64,000 nt of DNA from Moritella sp. 24 (lineage in GTDB: Bacteria; Pseudomonadota; Gammaproteobacteria; Enterobacterales; Moritellaceae), in contig NZ_CP056123.1 in the NCBI RefSeq assembly GCF_018219155.1, forward strand, positions 3,605,505 through 3,669,504. The letters are read 5' to 3'. Positions 53,482 to 62,554 of this stretch are shown piece by piece. The notes under the pieces are model-generated. The model searched no databases and was not told the origin of the DNA. It worked only from the letters and a program-made list of their open reading frames with translations. Numbering within the stretch: the first letter of the stretch is position 1; each line of letters starts with the position of its first letter. The position numbers and the translations under genes were made by a program.

Positions 53482-54312
53482 ATGTCAGTCTATGCACCAA
53501 TATTCGCCTTGATGGCAGCATCATTAATCACCCTCTCGTCGTCAGTAAAAGCACAATATCCACAACGTATCATATCGCTATCACCACACACGACAGAACT
53601 TATTTTTGCTGCAGGAGCAGGTGATAGACTCATCGGGGTGAGCGCCTATTCAGATTACCCTGAACAAGCAAAATCATTACCAATTGTCGCCAGTTCACAG
53701 CAAGTAAACATTGAAACCATCTTGGCATTAGAACCCGACCTCATCATTTATTGGCAACAAGGTAATTCAGCAGCAGATATCAACCAGCTAAAGAAATTTA
53801 GCATTCCGGTTTTTCCATCAAAAACTGGTGGATTGGCTGATGTGGCAACACAAATTCAAAAGCTTGGGGAAGTATTAGGTACACAGTCTATTGCCGAACC
53901 AGTCAGTGATAAATACCGTAAAGCATTAGCCCAACTGCGTGAAGAATATAAACAGAATCCAAAGCAAGATCTATTTTATCAAGTATGGTCAACGCCATTA
54001 ATGACAGTTGCGAGTGACCCTTGGTTACAAGAACAATTTGAGTTATGCGGATTTAATAACGTATTCAGCGACAGTCCAGTGCCCTACCCTGTGATTAATG
54101 TTGAGCAAGTACTAGTGAAACAACCTGCAGTGATTGTAGCCGGTACCGTCAACAATAAAGACTTACAGCAATGGCAACGCTGGCAGAGTATCCCTGCGGT
54201 TAAAAGCGGAAACATATTTAGAATTGATCCCGATGTGTCTCACAGATTTTCACCCCGAGTACTGACTGGAATAAAAACACTTTGTGATATAGCACTTAAA
54301 GCGCATAAATAA
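53482..54312 (+). CDS. btuF: Vitamin B12 periplasmic binding protein
   Basis: Captures cobalamin for the BtuCD importer. The chosen ATG at 53482 gives 276 residues with a signal peptide ending SVKA. The mature fold is the BtuF/FhuD class: RIISLSPHTTELIFAAGAGDRLIGVSAYSDYP at the N-lobe, the conserved LEPDLIIYW, GNIFRIDPD and SHRFSPRVL in the C-lobe. btuC and btuD are not adjacent. It follows the CbiB-like gene by 10 bp. The ATG at 53472 is out of frame. Confidence 0.93.
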   Translation: MSVYAPIFALMAASLITLSSSVKAQYPQRIISLSPHTTELIFAAGAGDRLIGVSAYSDYPEQAKSLPIVASSQQVNIETILALEPDLIIYWQQGNSAADINQLKKFSIPVFPSKTGGLADVATQIQKLGEVLGTQSIAEPVSDKYRKALAQLREEYKQNPKQDLFYQVWSTPLMTVASDPWLQEQFELCGFNNVFSDSPVPYPVINVEQVLVKQPAVIVAGTVNNKDLQQWQRWQSIPAVKSGNIFRIDPDVSHRFSPRVLTGIKTLCDIALKAHK

Positions 54313-54467
54313 TGCCGTAATATATAACTTTTTGTTGCCTTAATACCGATGAATATTGCCATAATTCAAACATCTAACTACAGTTAATAGTTGTAACTTA
54401 GGTATTTCAATTTTTATTTATGGCAACTATTTATGGCGACAGTCACCACATTATTAATCGATAACAA

Positions 54468-55907
54468 ATGAATATTTGGGCTTGGCTGTATCGTAGCTAC
54501 GATATATTTTGGCGTAAGCGTATCTATTTGCTGCTGCCAGTATTGATAATGCCAATCATCGGCTTTTCCGTTGGCCGCAGTATTCCTGAAAGCTATTATT
54601 CGTATACCACGATTTTATTGCAAGAACGTAACATACTAAACCCATTTTTAGCCGAATTATCCTTACCCCTAAATATTCAATCCCGCTTTAAAACCATTAA
54701 TATTCTCGCGAAACGCAAAGAAGTATTAATCGATGTAGCAAAGAAAGTGGGGCTGATTAAACTCAGTGACTCAGATGAGCAGCAACAAGAAGTCATTGAT
54801 AACATAAAAGAATCATTAATACTCACACTCACCGGCACTGATTTAGTCAAAATAGAAATGAAATGGCCAGACCCACAACAATTAATCGTAATATTGAAAG
54901 TGGTCAGTGAACAATTTATTGTACGATTAACGAAGCCAAATCACGATACGGCATTAAACAGTAAAGTTTTTCTTGCTGAACAACTTAGACAGCAACACCA
55001 ATTATTACTGCAAGCCGAGCAGGATCTTCTCGATTATAAATTCGAACATTCCACGACCATTGCCGAATTACATGAAGCAAGAGAATCCGCACTCATTAAA
55101 ATAACTCATTCAATTAAAAGTAAAAAACAAAATTTAGCGTTACTCCAATCCAAGTTAACGCTTTTGACCAAAAGGCTAATCCTGACTAACCCAGCAGCCC
55201 AATTTCTAGATAATAAAATTACTCAGCTGGAAACATTAAGAATTCAACAACTCTCACACTATACAGACGCCCACTCTAGCGTTAAATTAATCAGTTTTCA
55301 GATCGCTCGCTTACAAGAACAAAGGCAAGAGCTACAGTCTCGTATACAAAATCAACAAGGGTTAGATATATTGTTAAATCGCATTACGCGGCTTACACGT
55401 CAAGCGTTAACAGAGCAAGTCACGCCACTGTTACTTAATGAACTTAATGATTATGAAAACTACCGAAACGACATCACAGTATTAAAACTAGAACTGGAAG
55501 TTCTGAATAAGCAATACAAGTACTTTCAAGACAACCAAGTAAAATACTCGATAGTTGAACAAAAATTACAGCAGTTGAAACGAGACTTCGCCTCAAAAAA
55601 TACACTTTATTTAGATTTATTAACCCGTTATGAAATGGTGTCAATTAGCTATAACCTTGGTGAATATGAGCCTACCAGCAATGTTAAAATTATTACGCAG
55701 CCTTTCACCCCAGAGCAAAGCATAAACTTGTCTATTTCAACTTATATTTTACTCGGACTATTATTAGGCATCATACAAGGTGTCGCCATCACGATTACGC
55801 TATCTATAACGCAAGATATATTATGGGATGAAGATAAAATCCATCATGTCACCGGTTTAAACATCATTTCACGAGTTCCTTTAATCTCACCAGACTCGGG
55901 GCGATAA
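54468..55907 (+). CDS. Wzz/GumC-type polysaccharide co-polymerase without kinase domain
   Basis: A 479-residue inner-membrane protein with the polysaccharide co-polymerase plan: an N-terminal helix (about 17-36), a long periplasmic coiled coil (about 165-390), a second helix (about 425-450), and a short tail. The tail (DEDKIHHVTGLNIISRVPLIS) matches the linker that in GumC/Wzc proteins joins to the tyrosine-kinase domain, but the protein ends there. No wzx, wzy or glycosyltransferase is near. Its 3' end overlaps the opposite-strand secreted-protein gene by 64 bp. Confidence 0.8.
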   Translation: MNIWAWLYRSYDIFWRKRIYLLLPVLIMPIIGFSVGRSIPESYYSYTTILLQERNILNPFLAELSLPLNIQSRFKTINILAKRKEVLIDVAKKVGLIKLSDSDEQQQEVIDNIKESLILTLTGTDLVKIEMKWPDPQQLIVILKVVSEQFIVRLTKPNHDTALNSKVFLAEQLRQQHQLLLQAEQDLLDYKFEHSTTIAELHEARESALIKITHSIKSKKQNLALLQSKLTLLTKRLILTNPAAQFLDNKITQLETLRIQQLSHYTDAHSSVKLISFQIARLQEQRQELQSRIQNQQGLDILLNRITRLTRQALTEQVTPLLLNELNDYENYRNDITVLKLELEVLNKQYKYFQDNQVKYSIVEQKLQQLKRDFASKNTLYLDLLTRYEMVSISYNLGEYEPTSNVKIITQPFTPEQSINLSISTYILLGLLLGIIQGVAITITLSITQDILWDEDKIHHVTGLNIISRVPLISPDSGR

Positions 55908-56806
55908 GTAATCTGCAATAGTGTTTTTCCCTTACCCAAGGGGTCCTCAGAAATGACGATATGAGGTATCGCCATATATTCAGGGTTATAACCCTCAAAC
56001 GGCAATTTATTTTTTACCAACATAACAAAATTACCAAAGCTAATTCTTTTATATTCAGGATAATGCGAACGATAAAAATCAACCACAGCAGCAGCAGTGG
56101 CGTCAATACTATAACTCGCGAGTGGTAAGCTATCGATGTGATTAAGTTGAAGGCCTTGTGGGATAAAATTTTGCAACTCAGCGCCACCATACATAGGCAA
56201 TAAATGGTCTGGACGCTGCTTGTCTATATATTTGTCCTTTTGCTTAACAACCTTATTTATCTTATTCGCTACATCAATATCGATATCATTTGTTGATACC
56301 ACACTCTCACTCAGGTCTTGGTTATAAAGATCCAATAACGCCTGCTGAAACGTCTGCTTAATCACATCAAGCATCATCAAATGAGGTTTATTAGCGACAA
56401 TAACATCCATTTCTTGCGCAATATTTTTAACTGCAGGTAAGCTGATGAATTGGCGGTAATTATTCACATCATGACATTGACGACAAAAATGAGTGAGTAA
56501 ATCAGCGGTGGTGATCGTAATGACATCACGATCTATATAATACTCAGGGAAAATAAGTAGGGAATCAAGATTAGAACCATTATCCGAAAATAGTTCTAGG
56601 TAGTACGGTTCTGTGTTATTCGTTGCCTCACTATGGCTGAGACATAGCTGATTATTAACGACAGGTTGTGACAATATCTCATCAAGATAAATCGCTTGAT
56701 ATTGTAAATACGGCGACTCTAGTTTCACTAAAATAGCACAATTATTCGCTATCGCGAGTGACGGAAAAAACATCGCCATCATCACAATTTTTTTTAGTAA
56801 CTGCAT
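55844..56806 (-). CDS. Secreted protein with CxxCH motif, unknown function
   Basis: A 320-residue exported protein with a signal peptide (MQLLKKIVMMAMFFPSLAIA). Residues 108-112 form CRQCH, the heme-c attachment pattern, but whether heme is bound is untested. The central part is acidic and helical (VVSTNDIDIDVANKINKVV); the C-terminal third is beta-rich (ISFGNFVMLVKNKL). I recognise no family. The 3' end overlaps the Wzz-like gene on the other strand, with no terminator visible between. Confidence 0.72.
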   Translation of the reverse strand: MQLLKKIVMMAMFFPSLAIANNCAILVKLESPYLQYQAIYLDEILSQPVVNNQLCLSHSEATNNTEPYYLELFSDNGSNLDSLLIFPEYYIDRDVITITTADLLTHFCRQCHDVNNYRQFISLPAVKNIAQEMDVIVANKPHLMMLDVIKQTFQQALLDLYNQDLSESVVSTNDIDIDVANKINKVVKQKDKYIDKQRPDHLLPMYGGAELQNFIPQGLQLNHIDSLPLASYSIDATAAAVVDFYRSHYPEYKRISFGNFVMLVKNKLPFEGYNPEYMAIPHIVISEDPLGKGKTLLQITYRPESGEIKGTREMMFKPVT

Positions 56807-56988
56807 TTGATATCCTTATCTCGCAATTATTCCAAACATGATCAAGTTGAAGTAAAGGCTCTACTTTACTCAAATTAATATCCTTTTTAGATGGCCTAAT
56901 TTAACAGTTATTTACGACAATCTTAATGATCAACATCACTAAGTTAACATTCAACAAAAATAAAGTGTCATAAATGCATTATCAACAG

Positions 56989-57016
56989 TTGCATCTTATG
57001 ATTAATACGCTATATT
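56989..57016 (+). promoter_or_regulatory. Candidate promoter of an unannotated RNA
   Basis: TTGCAT (56989-56994) and TATATT (57011-57016) are separated by 16 bp, predicting a start near 57023. The -10 is one base from consensus; the -35 matches only TTG. Its interest lies in the strong terminator 140 bp downstream with no gene between. Confidence 0.35.
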
Positions 57017-57022
57017 TAAATC

Positions 57023-57193
57023 AGAAACCGAAACAGCCGACCACTTCATTGGTCAAGCAGATGTAATACATCGTATTTGGACTTTTAATGCCGGCGTGCT
57101 TGGTTTTCTCATTCTAACTTCGGGTTAGCGTTTCAGAAATAAATATGCCTTCAAAATGAAAAAAGCTCACTATTATAAAGTGAGCTTTTTTTT
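57023..57193 (+). ncRNA. Candidate small RNA
   Basis: In the 456-bp gap between two minus-strand genes, a promoter-like pair ends near 57016 and a strong terminator ends at about 57193, giving an RNA of about 170 nt. It contains a CTAAC-TTCGG-GTTAG hairpin and no long plus-strand frame. I recognise no known RNA family. If it is transcribed from the plus strand it would be a stand-alone sRNA; the terminator could instead serve only the chemoreceptor gene. Confidence 0.35.
57159..57193. terminator. Bidirectional terminator
   Basis: A perfect 13-bp repeat AAAAAAGCTCACT / AGTGAGCTTTTTT (arms 57159-57171 and 57179-57191) with a 7-nt loop and T tracts on both strands. It can end the chemoreceptor gene on the minus strand and a candidate RNA on the plus strand. 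Confidence 0.93.
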
Positions 57194-57262
57194 GTCTAAA
57201 AATAATAACTATCCCAATAAACTAGCCAGTATTACTACTGTTCAGATGTAATTAGGGCTGGT

Positions 57263-58708
57263 CTAATGATGATTGACCATTGTAACTAGACGTGTCGACA
57301 TACCTGTTAATTCATCATTTACTTGTAATAATTCACGAATGCTTTTATTCATCGCTTGCACACTGAGTTCATTACTCTTAGTCACCGATGTGACTTGCTC
57401 ACTCGCAGATAACACACCTGTAATATTGTCATTTGTATTCACGACATTCGTACTCACAGCTGAAATTTGCTCGCTCATATTAGTAACCGCATCAATAATC
57501 TCAGAAAATGTTTCAGCGTTAGTCTCTACGGCTTCATAACCGTGGTTAACATCCGATGAACTTTTTTCAATTAATAGTTTAATCTCATTGGCAGATTCAG
57601 TACTGCGTTTAGATAAGTTACGCACTTCATCGGCAACAACCGCAAAACCACGACCCAGTTCACCTGCTCTCGCCGCTTCAATTGCCGCATTTAATGCAAG
57701 TAGATTAGTTTGATTCGCGATATCAGTGATCACCATAATGGCTGTTTCAATCGCATCATTACTGTCCTTAATATCAGACATAGAAGTAATCGTTGCTGTC
57801 ATCGCGATAGAGCTATTATCGGCTTGCTTTTCCGCCCGCTGAGAGTCAGTACTCACACTTTGAATAATATCGCTTGTATCGCCCACGAGTGAGGCCGTGT
57901 CTTGCAGTAATTCATTAATATGACCCGTTGCAGACACTTGTGAACCAACACCATCATCAATATCTTTCGCATATTTAGACATCTCTGTTAAATGCCTTGT
58001 TAAGTCACTCGATGTTTGCACTAACTGGGTAACCGTGTTCCCTACTTCGTCAAATAGCTGCTGTAATTCCTCACGACTTTGCTCTGCTGCATATGAGGCT
58101 GATTCAGCCGCTGCTAGCGCCGTATTATTACAATGAACCGCTTTTTTATGTAGTTTACTATTGTAATGATTAGCGAACCAAATGATCAGGGGGGGTAATA
58201 ACAGAGCTGAATAGTTTTCAACTTTAACGTCTTTTTCTGACAGGACTAATTGTGGTAACTCATAACCCGTATAATCAATAATAATCATTAATGCATAAGC
58301 TGCCATCATGACCACCGACCAAAAAAAACCAGATCTCGCGTTAATTAATAAATAAGCAAAAATGGTCATTGCTGCAATCCACATAATAGAATGTGAATTT
58401 GCGCCACCTGTTTGAAACATCAAATTAGATAAGTGAATCATGCCACCAAATTGCATCACATTTCCTGCAATAATCGGACTAATTCCAAGTTTAACCAAAG
58501 TAATGCAACACAAAAAACCGAACAGCATAATCACGGATGTCATCACTAATGCACTGACTTCTAGGCTATCCCATTTCATGGCACTATAACCACCTACGAT
58601 CATGCCTACGAGAGCAAAAGTAATCACCCCCATTCCTTTAATTCTATCATCGTCACTTTTTTGATCACGTAACATATATTGGTAAAAGTGGTCTGAGAAT
58701 GATGACAT
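57263..58708 (-). CDS. Methyl-accepting chemotaxis protein with multi-pass N-terminus
   Basis: A 481-residue chemoreceptor. Residues about 25-185 hold roughly six membrane helices with only short loops and no Cache or four-helix periplasmic sensor domain. The cytoplasmic signalling domain follows, with the hairpin tip [40 protein letters not shown]. There is no C-terminal pentapeptide tether. Receptors with this membrane-embedded type of input often sense membrane or intracellular cues; the ligand is unknown. No HAMP domain is apparent. Confidence 0.9.
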   Translation of the reverse strand: MSSFSDHFYQYMLRDQKSDDDRIKGMGVITFALVGMIVGGYSAMKWDSLEVSALVMTSVIMLFGFLCCITLVKLGISPIIAGNVMQFGGMIHLSNLMFQTGGANSHSIMWIAAMTIFAYLLINARSGFFWSVVMMAAYALMIIIDYTGYELPQLVLSEKDVKVENYSALLLPPLIIWFANHYNSKLHKKAVHCNNTALAAAESASYAAEQSREELQQLFDEVGNTVTQLVQTSSDLTRHLTEMSKYAKDIDDGVGSQVSATGHINELLQDTASLVGDTSDIIQSVSTDSQRAEKQADNSSIAMTATITSMSDIKDSNDAIETAIMVITDIANQTNLLALNAAIEAARAGELGRGFAVVADEVRNLSKRSTESANEIKLLIEKSSSDVNHGYEAVETNAETFSEIIDAVTNMSEQISAVSTNVVNTNDNITGVLSASEQVTSVTKSNELSVQAMNKSIRELLQVNDELTGMSTRLVTMVNHH

Positions 58709-58817
58709 TCATAATCCTTTATTTTAATAAAACAGAATAAATCACATACAAGCAATCTAGCATGCTTACACTATTAACTCTACATAGCTATCTCTAAAGT
58801 ATTAAAAAACAAGTAAT

Positions 58818-60410
58818 TTAACTAAAGCATAACGCCGCTGATAACAGTGTTTGTGTATAGGCATGCTGTGGTTGATTAAACACAGTTTCCGTTTCGCCTT
58901 CTTCAACAATCTTGCCTTCTTTTAGCACTATAATTCGATGGCTAACCGCCCTTACCACAGCTAAATCATGAGTGATAAAGATATAACTTAATTGATGTTT
59001 TTGTTGTAACTGGCACAATAAATCTAAAATTTGTTTCTGCACAGTTCGGTCTAATGCTGAGGTCGGTTCATCTAATATCAATACTTTTGGTTTGAGCACT
59101 AACGCACGCGCGATAGCGATACGTTGACGCTGGCCACCCGAAAACTGATGCGGATAACGAGATAATGACTCAATAGGTAAGGCTACATCCATCAAGGCTT
59201 GTTTGATCGCAATATCGATTTCAGCATCGGAGTGCTTACCTTGTACTTCTAGTCCCTCACTAATGATTTGCCGGACTGACATACGTGGGCTTAAACTACC
59301 AAACGGATCTTGAAATACAATTTGTAATGATTGACGATAATCTCGCATTGCGGTTAGGTTTAATCCTTGCAGATTAGTGCCTTCGTAATGAATATCACCT
59401 TCACTCCCAATCAACCTTAACAAACCGCGTACCAAGGTGCTTTTACCTGAACCACTTTCGCCAACAATACCCAATGTTTCACCGTGATTTAACTGCAAAG
59501 AAACACCATCAACGGCTTTTACATGATCATAAGTTCGCTGAAAAAGACCTTTCTTAAGTGGAAACCAAACTTTAAAGTCACTTACCTGTAATAACGGCTT
59601 TACCGAACTCAATACTGGTATGTCTCGTTGCGGTTCAGCGTCGAGTAAGGTTTTAGTGTAAACATGCTGAGGATCAGAGAAAATACGTTCAACACTACCC
59701 GCCTCAACGATTTCCCCTTCCTTCATCACAGCAACATCGTCAGCTAAATGTTTCACAATATTCAAATCATGCGTGATCATGAGTATCGCCATACCTAACT
59801 TTGCCTGCAATGACTTTAATAATTCTAAAATTTGTAATTGCACCGTCACATCAAGCGCAGTTGTAGGCTCATCTGCAATCAATAAATCAGGTTTATTGGC
59901 TAACGCCATAGCAATCATCACACGCTGACGCTGACCACCGGACAATTCATGGGGATAAGAGCCTAAACGTGTTTTCGGCTCAGGGATTGCAACCAGCTCT
60001 AATAATTCCAAACAACGTGACTGCGCTGCTTTTTTATTTAAGCCTTGATGTAAAAAAAGGATTTCTGATATTTGTTTTTCAATCGTATGCAGTGGGTTAA
60101 GTGACGTCATTGGTTCTTGGAATATGATACTTGCCGTATTACCACGTAATGACTGCATCACGGCACGCTCTTTACCAATGACTTCCTTACCTAATAACTT
60201 AATACTACCCGATGGATAATTTGCCGCAGGAAAAGGCAACAATTGCAAAATAGATAATGCAGTGACCGACTTACCAGAACCACTTTCACCAACCAGTGCA
60301 AACGTTTTACCTTTTTCAATGCTAAAGGAAACGTGCTTAACCACCGATTCTTGGCCAAAGTTCACCGATAGATCATCGACTTCAAGTACCCTTTCGTTAA
60401 CGTGACTCAT
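58818..60410 (-). CDS. yejF: YejF-type peptide ABC transporter, fused ATPases
   Basis: A 530-residue fusion of two ABC ATPases that powers the YejABEF peptide importer, known in E. coli for taking up microcin C. Each half has a Walker A (GESGSGKS, twice), a signature (LSGGQRQR and FSGGQRQR), and Walker B (LLIADEPTTALD; VLILDEPTSALD). Its ATG overlaps the yejE stop by 4 bp (ATGA), so translation is coupled. This is the last gene of the operon. Confidence 0.94.
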   Translation of the reverse strand: MSHVNERVLEVDDLSVNFGQESVVKHVSFSIEKGKTFALVGESGSGKSVTALSILQLLPFPAANYPSGSIKLLGKEVIGKERAVMQSLRGNTASIIFQEPMTSLNPLHTIEKQISEILFLHQGLNKKAAQSRCLELLELVAIPEPKTRLGSYPHELSGGQRQRVMIAMALANKPDLLIADEPTTALDVTVQLQILELLKSLQAKLGMAILMITHDLNIVKHLADDVAVMKEGEIVEAGSVERIFSDPQHVYTKTLLDAEPQRDIPVLSSVKPLLQVSDFKVWFPLKKGLFQRTYDHVKAVDGVSLQLNHGETLGIVGESGSGKSTLVRGLLRLIGSEGDIHYEGTNLQGLNLTAMRDYRQSLQIVFQDPFGSLSPRMSVRQIISEGLEVQGKHSDAEIDIAIKQALMDVALPIESLSRYPHQFSGGQRQRIAIARALVLKPKVLILDEPTSALDRTVQKQILDLLCQLQQKHQLSYIFITHDLAVVRAVSHRIIVLKEGKIVEEGETETVFNQPQHAYTQTLLSAALCFS

Positions 60411-61459
60411 GATACTCCCTTACGAGGATCAAACGCATCACGCGCAGCCTCACCAATAAAGACTAATAACACCAAGATCACCGCCATCGATACAAATGCC
60501 GTAATCCCTAGCCAGGGGGCTTGTAAGTTATTTTTACCTTGCTTAATTAATTCACCCAAAGACGGTGAGCCAACTTCAAGACCAAAACCCAAAAAATCCA
60601 AGGAGGTTAACGTGGTTAATGCGCCAGTAAAAATAAACGGTAAGAAAGTCATCGTCGCTACCATCGCATTAGGTAAAATATGCTTAAACATAATGGCGCG
60701 ATGAGATTGTCCCAACGCCTTCGCTGCAATGACATATTCTAAATGACGGCCACGTAAAAACTCAGCTCGAACGACATCAACCAAGGCCATCCAACTAAAT
60801 AGCAACATAATACCCAGCAACCACCAAAAGTTAGGCTGGACTAAGCTGGCTAAAATAATGAGTAAAAACAGCATAGGCAAACCAGACCATATTTCAATAA
60901 ACCGCTGACCATACAAATCAATTCGACCACCGAAATAACCTTGAGTGGCACCGACGGCTACACCAATAACCGAACTAAATAAGGTTAAGGTGATAGCAAA
61001 TAATACCGAAATACGGAAGCCATAAATAAGGCGCGCTAATACATCACGACTTTGATCATCCGTACCTAACCAGTTTTCGCTGTCCGGTGCAGATGGCGCA
61101 GGAACGGTTAAATTATAATTAAACGTATGGTAACTAAAGGGGATCAAGGGCCACCATATATCACCCTGCTCTAAAATAATTTCCTGAATATATTCATCAC
61201 GATAATCAGCTGGAATATCGAGGTCACCACCAAATGTTAATTCACTATAGTCATTTAAAATAGGTAAGTAATAACTCTCGTTGTAACGCACTAATAATGG
61301 TTTATCGTTCGCTATTATTTCTGCAAACAAACTAAATAAAAATAATCCTGTGAATAGCCATAACGACCAGTAGCCCCGTTTATTGTGCTTAAAGGTTTGC
61401 CAACGATTTAAGTTCATTGGGTTTTGTTTTATACGGTGCCAAGTTGCAGTCCAGCCCAT
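60407..61459 (-). CDS. yejE: YejE-type peptide ABC transporter permease
   Basis: A 350-residue inner-membrane permease, close to E. coli YejE: FKHNKRGYWSLWLF at the N-terminus, the NDKPLLVRYNESYY periplasmic segment, GTDDQSRDVLARLIYGFRISVLF, and the cytoplasmic EAA-like loop IAAKALGQSHRAIMFKHILPNAM. About six membrane helices. The start codon overlaps the yejB stop by one base (TAATG). An in-frame Met 14 residues on could be the true start. Confidence 0.93.
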   Translation of the reverse strand: MGWTATWHRIKQNPMNLNRWQTFKHNKRGYWSLWLFTGLFLFSLFAEIIANDKPLLVRYNESYYLPILNDYSELTFGGDLDIPADYRDEYIQEIILEQGDIWWPLIPFSYHTFNYNLTVPAPSAPDSENWLGTDDQSRDVLARLIYGFRISVLFAITLTLFSSVIGVAVGATQGYFGGRIDLYGQRFIEIWSGLPMLFLLIILASLVQPNFWWLLGIMLLFSWMALVDVVRAEFLRGRHLEYVIAAKALGQSHRAIMFKHILPNAMVATMTFLPFIFTGALTTLTSLDFLGFGLEVGSPSLGELIKQGKNNLQAPWLGITAFVSMAVILVLLVFIGEAARDAFDPRKGVS

Positions 61460-62550
61460 TATGTTTGCGCCTCAAAATTAATGCGAGGGTCAATCAGCAT
61501 ATAGGTAACATCGCTGATTAATTTAATAATTAATCCCATCAAGGTAAAGACATATAAGGTGCCAAAAACAACCGGATAATCTCGATTAATTACCGATTCA
61601 AAACCGAGTAAACCAAGTCCGTCTAACGAAAATATAATCTCAATCATCAGTGAACCAGTAAAGAAAATACTGATAAGCGCCGCTGGTAATCCAGCAATCA
61701 CTAACAGCATCGCATTACGAAATACATGCCCGTATAGCACTTGGTTTTCAGTCAATCCTTTCGCTCTTGCCGTGATCACATATTGTTTATTGATTTCATC
61801 TAAAAAAGTATTTTTAGTCAGTAGCGTTAATGTTGCAAAACTACTGATTACAGAGGCGATGATCGGTAAGGTTAAATGCCAGAAATAATCTTTGATTTGT
61901 TCGAATGTACTTAATTCATCGAAGTTAGCAGAAGTCAGTCCACGCAATGGAAACCAGTCAAAGTAACTGCCGCCAGCAAAGACCACAATCAGTAATAGCG
62001 CAAACAAAAAGTTAGGGATAGCAAAACCAATAACGACTGCACTTGAACTCCATATATCGAATGAAGAACCATGTGAAATAGCCTTTTTAATCCCAAGTGG
62101 AATCGAGATGAGATACACTAAAATCGTAGTCCATAACCCGAGTGACACTGATACCGGTAATTTATCTAACACCAAATCGATCACAGTGCTATCACGGAAA
62201 AAACTATCGCCAAAATCAAATTGTAAATAGCTTTTAAGCATCAACCAATAGCGTTCATGCAAGGGTTTATCAAATCCATATAACCGTTCTAATTCTTTAA
62301 TATAATCAGGATCAATACCTTGTGCGCCACGGTATGAAGAATTACCATCATTGTTTAGATTAACTTCTACTTCACCTTGACTATTACCATCAAAACGGCT
62401 GGTTGCCGAAGCTTCAATACCTTGTAATTTAGCTAAAGACTGCTCAACAGGCCCACCTGGCGCGGCTTGAATAATGATAAAGTTAAGCGTAATAATACCC
62501 AATAACGTCGGGATCATTAGCAAGCAACGACGCAGTATATAACTCCACAT
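61459..62550 (-). CDS. yejB: YejB-type peptide ABC transporter permease
   Basis: A 363-residue permease with the N-terminal YILRRCLLMIPTLLGIITLNFIIIQ helix, a periplasmic loop, and the EAA-type loop YVITARAKGLTENQVLYGHVFRNAML. About six membrane helices. It matches E. coli YejB in size and order. A 4-bp gap separates it from yejA. Confidence 0.93.
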   Translation of the reverse strand: MWSYILRRCLLMIPTLLGIITLNFIIIQAAPGGPVEQSLAKLQGIEASATSRFDGNSQGEVEVNLNNDGNSSYRGAQGIDPDYIKELERLYGFDKPLHERYWLMLKSYLQFDFGDSFFRDSTVIDLVLDKLPVSVSLGLWTTILVYLISIPLGIKKAISHGSSFDIWSSSAVVIGFAIPNFLFALLLIVVFAGGSYFDWFPLRGLTSANFDELSTFEQIKDYFWHLTLPIIASVISSFATLTLLTKNTFLDEINKQYVITARAKGLTENQVLYGHVFRNAMLLVIAGLPAALISIFFTGSLMIEIIFSLDGLGLLGFESVINRDYPVVFGTLYVFTLMGLIIKLISDVTYMLIDPRINFEAQT

Positions 62551-62554
62551 TTAG

